Source of the DNA: an uncultured Eubacterium sp.
GTDB lineage: Bacteria > Bacillota > Clostridia > Lachnospirales > CAG-274
Assembly (NCBI GenBank): GCA_900551755.1
Contig: URXK01000008.1
Span: forward strand, 1-64,000
Length of the DNA: 64,000 nucleotides
Direction: 5' to 3'
Shown piece by piece: positions 34,233-41,992 of the stretch. Within the stretch, counting starts at the first letter, position 1. Each line of letters opens with the position of its first letter. Under the pieces are notes generated by a model. The model searched no databases. It was not told the origin of the DNA and saw only the letters and a list, made by a program, of their open reading frames with translations. Position numbers and translations under genes: made by a program.

Positions 34233-34262
34233 GTTATATAAAATAAAAAAGAGGTGAAAACT

Positions 34263-34460
34263 GTGATTAAAATAAATGGAAAAGATGAGCCTTCTGCTAA
34301 GGGTAAAAAACTTATTGACTATCTTACTGAACATAACTATAGACCAAGTATTATAGCAATAGAGTTAAATTACACTATTTTGCCAAAGGCTGAATACGAT
34401 ACATATATTATTAATGATGGCGATATTATAGAGATTGTTAGTTTTATGGGTGGTGGCTGA
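34263..34460 (+). CDS. thiS: Sulfur carrier protein ThiS
   Basis: A 65-residue ubiquitin-like protein ending in FMGGG, whose terminal Gly-Gly is the sulfur-carrying end. KINGKDEPSAKG and IAIELNYTILPKAEYD are typical. It donates sulfur for the thiazole ring of thiamine. GTG 34263 is preferred to GTG 34254 because AGAGGTGA lies upstream of it. First gene of thiS-thiG-thiH-thiE, directly behind the structured leader. ThiF, which normally adenylates ThiS, is not encoded in the operon. Confidence 0.93.
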   Translation: MIKINGKDEPSAKGKKLIDYLTEHNYRPSIIAIELNYTILPKAEYDTYIINDGDIIEIVSFMGGG

Positions 34461-34511
34461 TATTAAGGCATCATTAATTTTAAAAACTACATAATCAAAG
34501 GAGATATAACA

Positions 34512-35276
34512 ATGGAAAATGATAAATTAGTAATAGGTGGACACGAATTTAATTCAAGATTTATATTAGGCTCTGGCAAGTATTCTCTTGACCTTATTAA
34601 GGCTGCTGTTGAAAATGCTGGTGCAGAAATTATTACACTTGCTTTAAGACGAGCAAACTCTGATGTAGATAACATACTTGATTACATTCCAAAGGGAGTA
34701 ACACTTTTACCTAATACTTCTGGTGCTAGAAATGCTGATGAAGCTGTAAGAATAGCTAGACTTTCAAGAGAAGTTGGCTGTGGCGATTTTGTTAAAATTG
34801 AAATAATGAGAGATTCTAAGTATCTTTTTCCAGATAATTATGAAACAATAAAGGCAACTGAAATACTTGCTAAAGAAGGCTTTGTTGTTATGCCTTATAT
34901 GTATCCAGACCTTAATGTTGCAAGAGATTTAAAAAATGCTGGTGCTGCCACAATTATGCCTTTAGGTGCTCCTATTGGTACTAACAAGGGTATTGTTACT
35001 AAGGAATTTATTAAAATCTTAATTGAAGAAATTGACTTGCCAATTATTGTTGATGCTGGTATTGGTAAGCCTTCACAGGCTTGTGAAGCTATGGAAATGG
35101 GTGCAGCTGCTGTTATGGCTAATACTGCTATTGCTACTGCTGGCAACATTCCTGCTATGGCTGAGGCATTTAAAAAGGCTATTGAAGCTGGTAGAACAGC
35201 TTATCTTTCTGGTATGGGCAGAGTTTTAGATAAGGCTAGTGCATCATCACCATTAACAGGATTTTTAAGAGATTAA
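34512..35276 (+). CDS. thiG: Thiazole synthase ThiG
   Basis: A 254-residue TIM-barrel enzyme that builds the thiazole phosphate from deoxyxylulose phosphate, dehydroglycine and ThiS thiocarboxylate. Landmarks: [29 protein letters not shown] (Schiff-base Lys region), [12 protein letters not shown] and [12 protein letters not shown]. Length and order match the family. It lies 51 bp after thiS. Confidence 0.97.
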   Translation: MENDKLVIGGHEFNSRFILGSGKYSLDLIKAAVENAGAEIITLALRRANSDVDNILDYIPKGVTLLPNTSGARNADEAVRIARLSREVGCGDFVKIEIMRDSKYLFPDNYETIKATEILAKEGFVVMPYMYPDLNVARDLKNAGAATIMPLGAPIGTNKGIVTKEFIKILIEEIDLPIIVDAGIGKPSQACEAMEMGAAAVMANTAIATAGNIPAMAEAFKKAIEAGRTAYLSGMGRVLDKASASSPLTGFLRD

Positions 35277-35294
35277 TAAAGGAGCAATATAGAA

Positions 35295-36467
35295 ATGGAC
35301 GAATTAACAAATCCAGAATTAAGAATAAATCATATGGAATACTTGCCTGATATGGAGGATATAGGTTCTGAAATACAGGACAAGGTTATAAGTGCTATGG
35401 AAAGCTATGATGCTGATAAATACACAGCAGACGATGTAAGGGCTGCCCTTGATAAAGATGTGCTTTCACTTGATGACTTTGGTGCTTTACTTTCACCTGC
35501 TGCATTACCTATGCTTGAAGAAATTGCTCAAAGAGCACAGGCTGAAACTAGAAAGCATTTTGGCAATAGTGTGCAAATGTTTACACCTCTTTATATAGCA
35601 AATTATTGTGAAAACTATTGTATTTATTGTGGTTTTAACTGTCATAACAAAATACATAGAGCTAAACTTAATGCTGAAGAAATTGAAAATGAAATGAAGG
35701 CTATTGCTGAAACAGGACTTGAAGAAGTTCTTATTCTTACTGGCGAAAGCAAGTCAATGTCTGATGTTAAGTATATTGGTGAGGCTTGTAAAATTGCTAA
35801 AAAATATTTTAAAGTAATTGGTATTGAAGTTTATCCTATGAATAGTGAAGATTATAATTATCTTCATAAATGTGGCGTAGACTATGTAACAGTATTCCAG
35901 GAAACTTATGACTCTGACAAGTATGAAACTCTCCACCTTGCAGGTCACAAGAGAATTTTTCCTTACAGATTAAATGCTCAGGAAAGAGCTTTAATGGGTG
36001 GTATGAGAGGTGTTGGCTTTGCTGCACTTTTAGGACTTTCTGACTTTAGAAAGGACGCCTTTGCTGTTGGTACTCACGCTTATTTAATACAGCAGAAGTA
36101 CCCTCACGCAGATATAGCTTTTTCTTGCCCTAGATTAAGACCAATTATTAATAACGACAAGATTAATCCAAAAGATGTACACGAGCCACAGCTTTTACAG
36201 GTTATGTGTGCTTATAGAATATTCTTGCCTTTTGCAAGTATGACTATATCAACTAGAGAGTGTGCAAGATTTAGAGATAATTCAATTAAAATAGCTGCAA
36301 CTAAGATTTCTGCTGGTGTTGATGTTGGTATTGGTGGTCACGGTGATAATGACAAAAAGGGTGATGAGCAGTTTGAAATTAGTGACGGCAGAAATGTTAA
36401 GGAAGTTTATGAGGCTATAAAAGTACAGGGCTTACAACCAGTAATGAGTGAGTATATTTATGTATAA
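35295..36467 (+). CDS. thiH: Dehydroglycine (tyrosine lyase) synthase ThiH
   Basis: A 390-residue radical SAM enzyme that splits tyrosine to give dehydroglycine in anaerobes. The cluster motif is CENYCIYCGFNC (Cys-x3-Cys-x2-Cys); VLILTGESKS is the glycine-rich SAM motif, and IEVYPMNSEDY and YVTVFQETYD follow. It lies 18 bp after thiG; its last codons overlap thiE by 8 bp. Use of ThiH rather than the glycine oxidase ThiO fits an anaerobe. Confidence 0.97.
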   Translation: MDELTNPELRINHMEYLPDMEDIGSEIQDKVISAMESYDADKYTADDVRAALDKDVLSLDDFGALLSPAALPMLEEIAQRAQAETRKHFGNSVQMFTPLYIANYCENYCIYCGFNCHNKIHRAKLNAEEIENEMKAIAETGLEEVLILTGESKSMSDVKYIGEACKIAKKYFKVIGIEVYPMNSEDYNYLHKCGVDYVTVFQETYDSDKYETLHLAGHKRIFPYRLNAQERALMGGMRGVGFAALLGLSDFRKDAFAVGTHAYLIQQKYPHADIAFSCPRLRPIINNDKINPKDVHEPQLLQVMCAYRIFLPFASMTISTRECARFRDNSIKIAATKISAGVDVGIGGHGDNDKKGDEQFEISDGRNVKEVYEAIKVQGLQPVMSEYIYV

Positions 36468-36996
36468 AAAAATTGCTATTACAAATAGGCATTTATGCAA
36501 AGATTTAATTGAACAAATTAAGAAACTTCACAATTCTGATTACGATTATATTGTACTTAGGGAAAAGGATTTAACTGAAAGTGAATACATTGAACTTGCT
36601 AAAAAAGCTATAGAAATAAGTGATAAGATTATACTTCATACATATATTTCAGCTTGCGAAAAACTTAAGTATTATAAAATCCATTTACCTTATAAGTTGT
36701 TTGTAGATAATGTGGATAAATTAACAAATTACACTATAAAGGGTGTGTCAACACATAGTGTTGATGAGGCTTTAAATGTTGAAAAACTTGGTGGAACTTA
36801 TGTAACTGCTAGTCATATATTTGTGACAAAGTGCAAAGAGGGGCTTGAACCTAAGGGTGTTGATTGGCTTAATAATGTGTGTAATAGTGTTAATATACCA
36901 GTTTATGCTCTTGGAGGAATTAATAGTGGTAATGCTAAACTTTGCATTGACGCTGGTGCTAAGGGTGTATGTATGATGAGTGAAGCAAATAAGTAG
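36460..36996 (+). CDS. thiE: Thiamine phosphate synthase-like protein (ThiE/TenI)
   Basis: A 178-residue TIM barrel. YDYIVLREKDLTE corresponds to the R-x-K of ThiE; GVSTHSVDEAL to the GxSxH motif; YVTASHIFVTKCKEGLEPKG and VYALGGINSGNA complete the phosphate site. It couples thiazole and pyrimidine phosphates. It is shorter than typical ThiE (about 210), and TenI-like paralogues share these motifs, so the exact reaction is not certain. ATG 36460 overlaps the thiH stop; the longer frame from 36448 has no separate ribosome-binding site. Confidence 0.8.
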   Translation: MYKKIAITNRHLCKDLIEQIKKLHNSDYDYIVLREKDLTESEYIELAKKAIEISDKIILHTYISACEKLKYYKIHLPYKLFVDNVDKLTNYTIKGVSTHSVDEALNVEKLGGTYVTASHIFVTKCKEGLEPKGVDWLNNVCNSVNIPVYALGGINSGNAKLCIDAGAKGVCMMSEANK

Positions 36997-37002
36997 ATAA
37001 TG

Positions 37003-37060
37003 AAAGGTAAAGATAATAGGTTGGTTATAATAAAAACCTGTTATCTTTGCCTTTTTGTTT
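37003..37060 (+). terminator. Terminator of the thi operon
   Basis: Positions 37003-37021 pair with 37036-37054 (AAAGGTAAAGATAA against TTATCTTTGCCTTT, with G-T pairs), followed by TTGTTTTT. The open frame covering this segment is not a gene. Confidence 0.8.
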
Positions 37061-37084
37061 TTAAGGATAAAATTTCTTGGTTAT

Positions 37085-37125
37085 TTCGAGATAGTTTCCC
37101 TAAAAGTGGAGCTAAGTGGTTAGCC
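37085..37125. repeat. Degenerate copy of an intergenic repeat
   Basis: TCCCTAAAAGTGGAGCTAA (37098-37116) recurs at 37326-37344 as CCCCTAAAAGTGGAGCTAA. This looks like a decayed fragment of the longer repeat at 37296-37400. Confidence 0.55.
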
Positions 37126-37146
37126 TGTAGTTTTGCTTTTACCTAT

Positions 37147-37246
37147 TATGAACGGTTTATTTGTAGGGGCGACCAGTGGTCGTCTACAATATCTTTTATG
37201 AATAGGTACATTGTAGGGGCGATTAGTAATCGCCCATTTATCTGGT
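37147..37246. repeat. Two tandem 50-bp units, each with a palindrome
   Basis: Units 37147-37196 and 37197-37246 share TATGAA, a GG pair and TTGTAGGGGCGA. The palindromes are GGCGACCAGTGGTCGTC and GGCGATTAGTAATCGCC: CC/GG in one is TT/AA in the other, so both arms changed together. Confidence 0.7.
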
Positions 37247-37255
37247 AACTTATAT

Positions 37256-37291
37256 TTATTACTTATTACTTATTACTTATTACTTATTACC
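37256..37291. repeat. 7-bp tandem repeat (TTATTAC)n
   Basis: About five consecutive copies of TTATTAC between the palindromic units and the longer repeat. A simple microsatellite-like tract. Confidence 0.8.
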
Positions 37292-37295
37292 TAAA

Positions 37296-37400
37296 GCCCC
37301 CCTCAGTCAGTTAATGCTGACAGCTCCCCTAAAAGTGGAGCTAAACAGTTTACCTTCCCTCATAGGGAAGGTGGCAACCGCAGGTTGACGGAAGGGTTTC
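37296..37400. repeat. Intergenic repeat with hairpins, gut-clostridial type
   Basis: The stretch contains consecutive inverted repeats: CAGTCAG/CTGACAG (37305-37323), AGCTCC/GGAGCT (37322-37342) and ACCTTCCCT/AGGGAAGGT (37352-37372), then GGTGGCAACCGCAGGTTGAC. Sequences of this kind recur between genes in many gut Clostridia; the exact family name cannot be given from memory. It is non-coding and sits downstream of both flanking genes. Confidence 0.6.
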
Positions 37401-37417
37401 CATTATACAAAACCAAT

Positions 37418-38359
37418 TTAGTTATTACCTATAAATGAAAACACACCTTTCCAATATCTATCCTTATCAACAAGGGCAGAAACGCCGTGACCAGCATTTT
37501 TTATTATCATTAGTGCTTTTTTTGCTTTTGTTTTGTTATAAAGTCTATAAACCATTTTTACTGGCACAAAATTGTCACTATCACCGTGTATAAATAGTAC
37601 AGGTATTTTAATATATTCCACTCTGTCAACAGGAGAGGCTAGTCGCAAATCATATTTAGCTTTTTTGATACAAGCAATATCCATTAAATTAACAAAAGGA
37701 AATCTAGGCAGTTTAAAGGTGTTTTTTAACTCATAAGCAATAATATTATCCGCATTGTCAAAGCTACAATCACTTATAACAGCCTTTACATTAGCTGGCA
37801 ACCTTTCAGATGCAGTCATTAATACTGTTGCACCACCCATACTTACGCCGTATAAATATATTTCACTTTCGCTATTACCTTTTATAATAAGATGAATAAT
37901 GTTTATAATATCTCGGCTGTCAAGACTGCCCATACCAATGTAGTCACCGCCACTTTTGCCGTGACCTCTTAAATCGGGTACAACTACATTATACCCTTTT
38001 TCATAGAATGTTTTTGTGGCATAATCAAGAGTAGAACCCCAGCCACCATAGCCGTGAACCACCACAACCCATTTTTTGCTTTCATTTTTTTGAACATAGA
38101 CTTTACAGTACAAAGGGGTGTCATTGCAACCTTTGACATAGCACTCTGTGCTTCTTGACTTATTTTTCCATTTAATACGCTTTTTTCTTTCATTTATATT
38201 ATCCTCCCTCACTATTTTTTCTTCTTTAGATAAATCGGCACATTTAGCCAGAGCTTCTTTATTGCCTCCTGAAAATATTGTTTCAAACATTGCATTTACT
38301 TCGCTTATTAATTCAGCTACTACTAAGCCTATGCCGGTTAAAATTAAAAATTTTTTCAT
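37418..38359 (-). CDS. Membrane-anchored alpha/beta hydrolase
   Basis: A 313-residue protein with a short hydrophobic N terminus (FLILTGIGLVVAELI) that may be an uncleaved anchor. The hydrolase fold shows VVVVHGYGGWGSTLDYATKTF (oxyanion loop), the nucleophile elbow GVSMGG, the acid in IHGDSDNFVPV and the His in NAGHG. VVPDLRGHGKSGG is the strand-4 loop common to lipase/dienelactone-type hydrolases. ATG 38359 follows AGGAGG; the longer frame upstream overlaps the rpsF promoter and is not real. The substrate is unknown. Confidence 0.88.
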   Translation of the reverse strand: MKKFLILTGIGLVVAELISEVNAMFETIFSGGNKEALAKCADLSKEEKIVREDNINERKKRIKWKNKSRSTECYVKGCNDTPLYCKVYVQKNESKKWVVVVHGYGGWGSTLDYATKTFYEKGYNVVVPDLRGHGKSGGDYIGMGSLDSRDIINIIHLIIKGNSESEIYLYGVSMGGATVLMTASERLPANVKAVISDCSFDNADNIIAYELKNTFKLPRFPFVNLMDIACIKKAKYDLRLASPVDRVEYIKIPVLFIHGDSDNFVPVKMVYRLYNKTKAKKALMIIKNAGHGVSALVDKDRYWKGVFSFIGNN

Positions 38360-38426
38360 TTTAATTCCTCCTAAAATATTTTGTGCATATTTTGTTTTTA
38401 TATTCAATAAAAAAATAAAAAAATCC

Positions 38427-38455
38427 TTGACTTGTCCTTTTGTGTGTGGTAAAAT
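38427..38455 (+). promoter_or_regulatory. Promoter of rpsF-ssb-rpsR
   Basis: TTGACT (38427-38432), 17-nt spacer, TAAAAT (38450-38455). Confidence 0.75.
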
Positions 38456-38464
38456 AGTTTTTGT

Positions 38465-38506
38465 ATGGTATTGAGATACCATCCTTGCTCTTGCAATAAG
38501 GCAAGG
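38465..38506 (+). other. Structured 5' leader of rpsF
   Basis: Two hairpins precede the start codon: ATGGTAT (38465-38471), TGAG loop, ATACCAT (38476-38482); then CCTTGC (38483-38488) with GCAAGG (38501-38506). S6:S18 autoregulatory leaders occur at this position in bacteria, but the diagnostic features were not identified here. Confidence 0.4.
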
Positions 38507-38536
38507 GCCAAAGACCAAAAGGAGGTGCAAATAAAG

Positions 38537-38827
38537 ATGAAGAAGTATGAACTTTGTGTAGTTTATTCCCCAGCTTTAGATGAAGAAGCATTAAATACAG
38601 CTAAGGAAGGCGTTAAGGCTCTTATTGAGAGATTTGGCGGTACTGTAGAGAATGTTGATGATTGGGGTAAGAAGAGACTTGCTTACGAAATTCAGAAGGT
38701 AAACGAGGGTATTTACAACTTCGTTACTTTCAGTGCTGAAACTTCAGCTCCAGCTGAAATCGAGGCTCGTATGCGTATTAATGAAAAGGTTCTTCGTTAT
38801 TTAATCGTTGCTCAGGAAGAGGCTTAA
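38537..38827 (+). CDS. rpsF: 30S ribosomal protein S6
   Basis: A 96-residue protein: MKKYELCVVYSPALDEEAL, then VDDWGKKRLAYEIQKVNEGIYNF and LRYLIVAQEEA. It binds S18 on the small subunit platform. ATG 38537 follows AAAAGGAGG; the frame is open further upstream but runs through the leader. The order rpsF-ssb-rpsR is the classic bacterial arrangement. Confidence 0.98.
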   Translation: MKKYELCVVYSPALDEEALNTAKEGVKALIERFGGTVENVDDWGKKRLAYEIQKVNEGIYNFVTFSAETSAPAEIEARMRINEKVLRYLIVAQEEA

Positions 38828-38845
38828 TCAAAGGAGGTCGCCTAT

Positions 38846-39301
38846 ATGAACAGAGTTATATTGTTAGGAAGATTGGCGAGAGATCCAGAGGTTAGATATA
38901 CTCAGGCTGCTGAACCTTTAGCAGTTTGTAGATTTGCTGTAGCAGTTGATAGACCTTACTCTAGAAATAGACAGGATAACGAACCAACTGCAGATTTCAT
39001 CAATTGTGTTTGCTTTGGCAAGCGTGGTGAAAATATTAATCAGTATTTCCGTAAAGGCAACAGAATTGCCGTACAGGGCAGATTACAGGTTAGCACTTAT
39101 ACTGACCAGCAGGGTAACAAGAGATATTCAACAGATGTAGTTGTTGAAGATTTTGAGTTTGTTGAGTCAAGAAATGAAAGAGCTAATTCAAGTGAGGGAG
39201 GATTTAATCCTGCTCCAGCACCACAGCCAAGTGTTGCTCCTGCTCCTAGTGCTGGTTTCAGTATTGATAGCGATGCTGAAGACGAAGATTTACCATTTTA
39301 A
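38846..39301 (+). CDS. ssb: Single-stranded DNA-binding protein
   Basis: A 151-residue protein: OB fold (MNRVILLGRLARDPEVRYT, ADFINCVCFGKRGENI, VQGRLQVSTY), a Pro/Ala-rich linker and the acidic tip DEDLPF that recruits partner proteins. AAAGGAGG precedes ATG 38846. Essential in replication and repair. Confidence 0.98.
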   Translation: MNRVILLGRLARDPEVRYTQAAEPLAVCRFAVAVDRPYSRNRQDNEPTADFINCVCFGKRGENINQYFRKGNRIAVQGRLQVSTYTDQQGNKRYSTDVVVEDFEFVESRNERANSSEGGFNPAPAPQPSVAPAPSAGFSIDSDAEDEDLPF

Positions 39302-39340
39302 TTAATTTATTGAATTTTAAAGTAAGGAGGATTCTTAATC

Positions 39341-39571
39341 ATGATTAACAAGAAGCGTGGTAGAAGAAAGAAGAAGATTTGTGTTTTCTGTGCAGAAAAG
39401 GCAACTTCTATCGATTACAAGGATGTAGCAAAGTTAAGAAAGTTTGTTTCTGAAAGAGGTAAGATTTTACCTAGAAGAATCACTGGTAACTGTGCTAAGC
39501 ATCAGAGATTATTAACTACTGCTGTTAAGAGAGCAAGACACATTGCACTTTTAGCTTATGTAGCAGAGTAA
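39341..39571 (+). CDS. rpsR: 30S ribosomal protein S18
   Basis: A 76-residue basic protein: [32 protein letters not shown] and [24 protein letters not shown]. The paired Cys (CVFC) suggest the zinc-binding form. Last gene of the rpsF unit, followed by a terminator. Confidence 0.98.
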   Translation: MINKKRGRRKKKICVFCAEKATSIDYKDVAKLRKFVSERGKILPRRITGNCAKHQRLLTTAVKRARHIALLAYVAE

Positions 39572-39591
39572 TTTCTAATTATAGATTTTAC

Positions 39592-39625
39592 ACACCCTTA
39601 GGCGTAGCCTAGGGGTGTTTTTTTG
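39592..39625 (+). terminator. Terminator of rpsF-ssb-rpsR
   Basis: ACACCCTTAGGC (39592-39603) pairs with GCCTAGGGGTGT (39607-39618), followed by TTTTTTT. Confidence 0.9.
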
Positions 39626-39695
39626 ATATTTATTAAATTTAAGCATTAAAAATATTGTTATTTCATATAATTACCTATAAAAACAGGAGAGCAGT

Positions 39696-40313
39696 ATGAA
39701 AAAACTATTATTATTTTTAATGCTATTTTTATTACCACTTACAGCTTGTCAAGGCTCTAAAAATCAGTATCCTACTATACAGGATAAGTTAATGGCAATG
39801 ACCTCTTATCAAGCTGACTGTACAATTATTTACATATCAAACAAAGGTCAAAGAGAGTACACTACAACTCAATTAGCCTCAAATGATGGTAGGTATAGAA
39901 TAGAAACTAAACTACCAGACGAATACAAAAACAATATAATTGTTTATGACGGCAAAATGGTTTGGCATTACAATCCTAACTTAAAGGACAACAAAATAAG
40001 TATAAATCCACCAGATAAAATGGCAAGGAGAGAAATAATTTTATTTTCTTTTATTGAAAATTATGTTAAAAGTAAGGATACAGATGTTACTACAGCTAAA
40101 CTTGATGAAAGTTTATGTACTGTTTTAGAGGCAAAAATACCTGGAGATAACAGCTTTATGTCAACAGAAAAACTGTGGATAGACAATGAAACTAAAACTC
40201 CACAAAAACTTATTATATTTGACAAAGATAATAAGGAAAGAATAGTTGCAGAATTTAGCAATTTCGTATATAATTGTAATTTAAAGGATAAAGATTTTTC
40301 TATTCAACAATAA
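39696..40313 (+). CDS. gerS: GerS-like germination lipoprotein (LolA-fold)
   Basis: A 205-residue lipoprotein: signal KKLLLFLMLFLLPLTACQGS with the lipobox LTAC, then a LolA-like antiparallel sheet (SYQADCTIIYISNKGQREYTT, NNIIVYDGKMVWHYNP, LWIDNETKTPQKLIIFD). In Clostridioides difficile, gerS (spore cortex hydrolysis) forms an operon with alr2; here the gene ends 15 bp before alr. Synteny and fold together support a GerS homologue, but sequence identity could not be measured and other LolA-fold lipoproteins exist. It starts after a terminator, so it probably has its own, unrecognised promoter. Confidence 0.65.
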   Translation: MKKLLLFLMLFLLPLTACQGSKNQYPTIQDKLMAMTSYQADCTIIYISNKGQREYTTTQLASNDGRYRIETKLPDEYKNNIIVYDGKMVWHYNPNLKDNKISINPPDKMARREIILFSFIENYVKSKDTDVTTAKLDESLCTVLEAKIPGDNSFMSTEKLWIDNETKTPQKLIIFDKDNKERIVAEFSNFVYNCNLKDKDFSIQQ

Positions 40314-40328
40314 AGGAGAATGATTTTT

Positions 40329-41486
40329 GTGTACGAATATCATAGACTATTGGCAGAAATAAATCTTGATGCCATAGGAAACAACATAAGAGAAATAAGA
40401 AAATTAATAAAAGAAAAAACTCAACTTTTGGCAGTAGTTAAGGCTGACGCTTATGGTCACGGTGCAGAGGAAGTTGCTAAGGTCTGTCTTTACAATGGTG
40501 CAGACCAGCTTGCAGTTGCTACTTGTAATGAGGGTGTTCAAGTAAGACAATGGAGTATACAGGTGCCAGTGCTTATATTAGGCAATACTGTAGAAGGTCA
40601 GCTTGAAACTGTAATAAATAACAATCTTACACAGGCTGTATTTAGATATGAAACTGCTAAAAAAATGTCAGATATGGCAGTTAAACTCAACAAGACAGCT
40701 TTAATACATATTAAAATAGATACAGGTATGAGCAGAATTGGCTTCCTCCCTAATGATGAGGCTCTTGATGAAATTGAAAAAATATTTGCTTTACCTAATT
40801 TAAAAGTAACAGGTGTGTTTACACATTTTGCTACAGCTGATGAAAAGGACAAAACATTTACAATGGTTCAGTATAAACGATTTAGATTTATAACTGATGC
40901 TTTAAATGCAAAGGGTCATACTGATTTTATAAGACATTGTGCCAATAGTGGTGCTATACTTGATATGCCTGAACTTCAGCTTGATATGGTTAGAGCTGGT
41001 ATAATAATATATGGTATGTATCCAAGCACACAGGTTACACATCCTATTAATTTGATACCGGCTATGAGCCTTAAGTCACAGATAAGCTATGTTAAGTACC
41101 TTGAGGAAAATGTAAGTGTTGGCTATGGCAGAACTTACTTTACTACTCAGAAAACTAAGGTTGCTACAATTCCTATTGGTTATGCTGATGGATATTCAAG
41201 AGCTTTTTCTAACAAGGCTAGAGTAATTATAAATGGTCACTATGCTCCAATAATTGGTAATGTATGTATGGACCAAATGATGGTTGATGTAACTAATATT
41301 CCTGATGTTAAAGACGGTGACAGTGTCATTATAATGGGTAGTGACGGCAAAAATACAGTATCTGCTGAGGAACTTGCTAACATTGCTGGCACAATAAATT
41401 ATGAAATTGTATGCGATGTAGGTAAGAGAGTTCCAAGAGTATATGTTAAAAATGGTGAAGTTATAAAGGAAAGTGTCGTAAAATAA
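40329..41486 (+). CDS. alr: Alanine racemase
   Basis: A 385-residue fold-type III PLP enzyme: LLAVVKADAYGHGAEEVA with the PLP Lys, HIKIDTGMSRIGF, the catalytic Tyr in VGYGRTYFTTQKT and GNVCMDQMMVD. It makes D-alanine for peptidoglycan; a spore-associated role is possible given the GerS-like neighbour. GTG 40329 is preferred to ATG 40320: AAGGAG (40313-40318) is one base from the ATG but ten from the GTG. Confidence 0.96.
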   Translation: MYEYHRLLAEINLDAIGNNIREIRKLIKEKTQLLAVVKADAYGHGAEEVAKVCLYNGADQLAVATCNEGVQVRQWSIQVPVLILGNTVEGQLETVINNNLTQAVFRYETAKKMSDMAVKLNKTALIHIKIDTGMSRIGFLPNDEALDEIEKIFALPNLKVTGVFTHFATADEKDKTFTMVQYKRFRFITDALNAKGHTDFIRHCANSGAILDMPELQLDMVRAGIIIYGMYPSTQVTHPINLIPAMSLKSQISYVKYLEENVSVGYGRTYFTTQKTKVATIPIGYADGYSRAFSNKARVIINGHYAPIIGNVCMDQMMVDVTNIPDVKDGDSVIIMGSDGKNTVSAEELANIAGTINYEIVCDVGKRVPRVYVKNGEVIKESVVK

Positions 41487-41604
41487 TTGAGCTTTCTTAT
41501 AAATTAAATTTTAAGGGTGAAATTATAAATACAGTTGTTTAAAACTAAATATATTGAGCATACTATCACATAAGAAGAAATTTTACCAAATAAGGTGTGA
41601 TAAT

Positions 41605-41949
41605 ATGATTGTAAAAAGAGGAGATATTTTTTATGCTGACCTTAGTCCTGTTATAGGGTCTGAACAGGGAGGCATTAGACCAGTGCTTGTTATTCAAAAC
41701 GATGTTGGCAATAGATATTCCCCAACTGTAATATGTGCTGCAATTACTTCACAGATAAATAAGGCAAAGCTACCAACTCACATTGAGGTGGCTGCTGCTC
41801 GTTATTCATTGACTAAAGATTCTGTTATACTTCTTGAACAGTTGAGAACTATAGATAAAAGGCGTTTAAGAGAAAAAATAGGTTTTCTTGATGATGCAAT
41901 GATGGATAAGGTAAATAAAGGACTTGTAATAAGTCTTGGTCTTCAGTAA
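41605..41949 (+). CDS. ndoA: MazF/EndoA (PemK-type) mRNA interferase
   Basis: A 114-residue RNase: [32 protein letters not shown] is the family core including the catalytic Arg, then [18 protein letters not shown] and [18 protein letters not shown]. It cleaves mRNA at a short sequence (UACAU in B. subtilis EndoA). ATG 41605 follows AAGGTGTG. In Bacillus the antitoxin gene lies between alr and this gene; here the 118-bp gap has no reading frame that could encode it. Confidence 0.93.
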   Translation: MIVKRGDIFYADLSPVIGSEQGGIRPVLVIQNDVGNRYSPTVICAAITSQINKAKLPTHIEVAAARYSLTKDSVILLEQLRTIDKRRLREKIGFLDDAMMDKVNKGLVISLGLQ

Positions 41950-41956
41950 ATTACAT

Positions 41957-41992
41957 AAGGGACTGCTTATAGTTGGCAGTCCCTTAATTTTT
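41957..41992 (+). terminator. Terminator of the alr-ndoA unit
   Basis: AAGGGACTGC (41957-41966) pairs with GCAGTCCCTT (41976-41985), followed by AATTTTTTT. The stop codon of the convergent MATE gene is in the loop. Confidence 0.85.

Noticed and set aside
34129..34262. TPP riboswitch before thiS
   Set aside because: The conserved CTGAGA and ACCTGA elements are not present; the fold is a different three-way junction.
37000..37248. An 82-codon open frame after thiE
   Set aside because: It covers the thi terminator and the palindromic repeats; no ribosome-binding site and no protein-like composition.
38360..38530. Long N-terminal extension of the alpha/beta hydrolase
   Set aside because: The extension overlaps the rpsF promoter and leader; a perfect AGGAGG site supports ATG 38359.
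41487..41604. Possible hidden antitoxin gene before the MazF gene
   Set aside because: No start codon with ribosome-binding site and no frame of adequate length.
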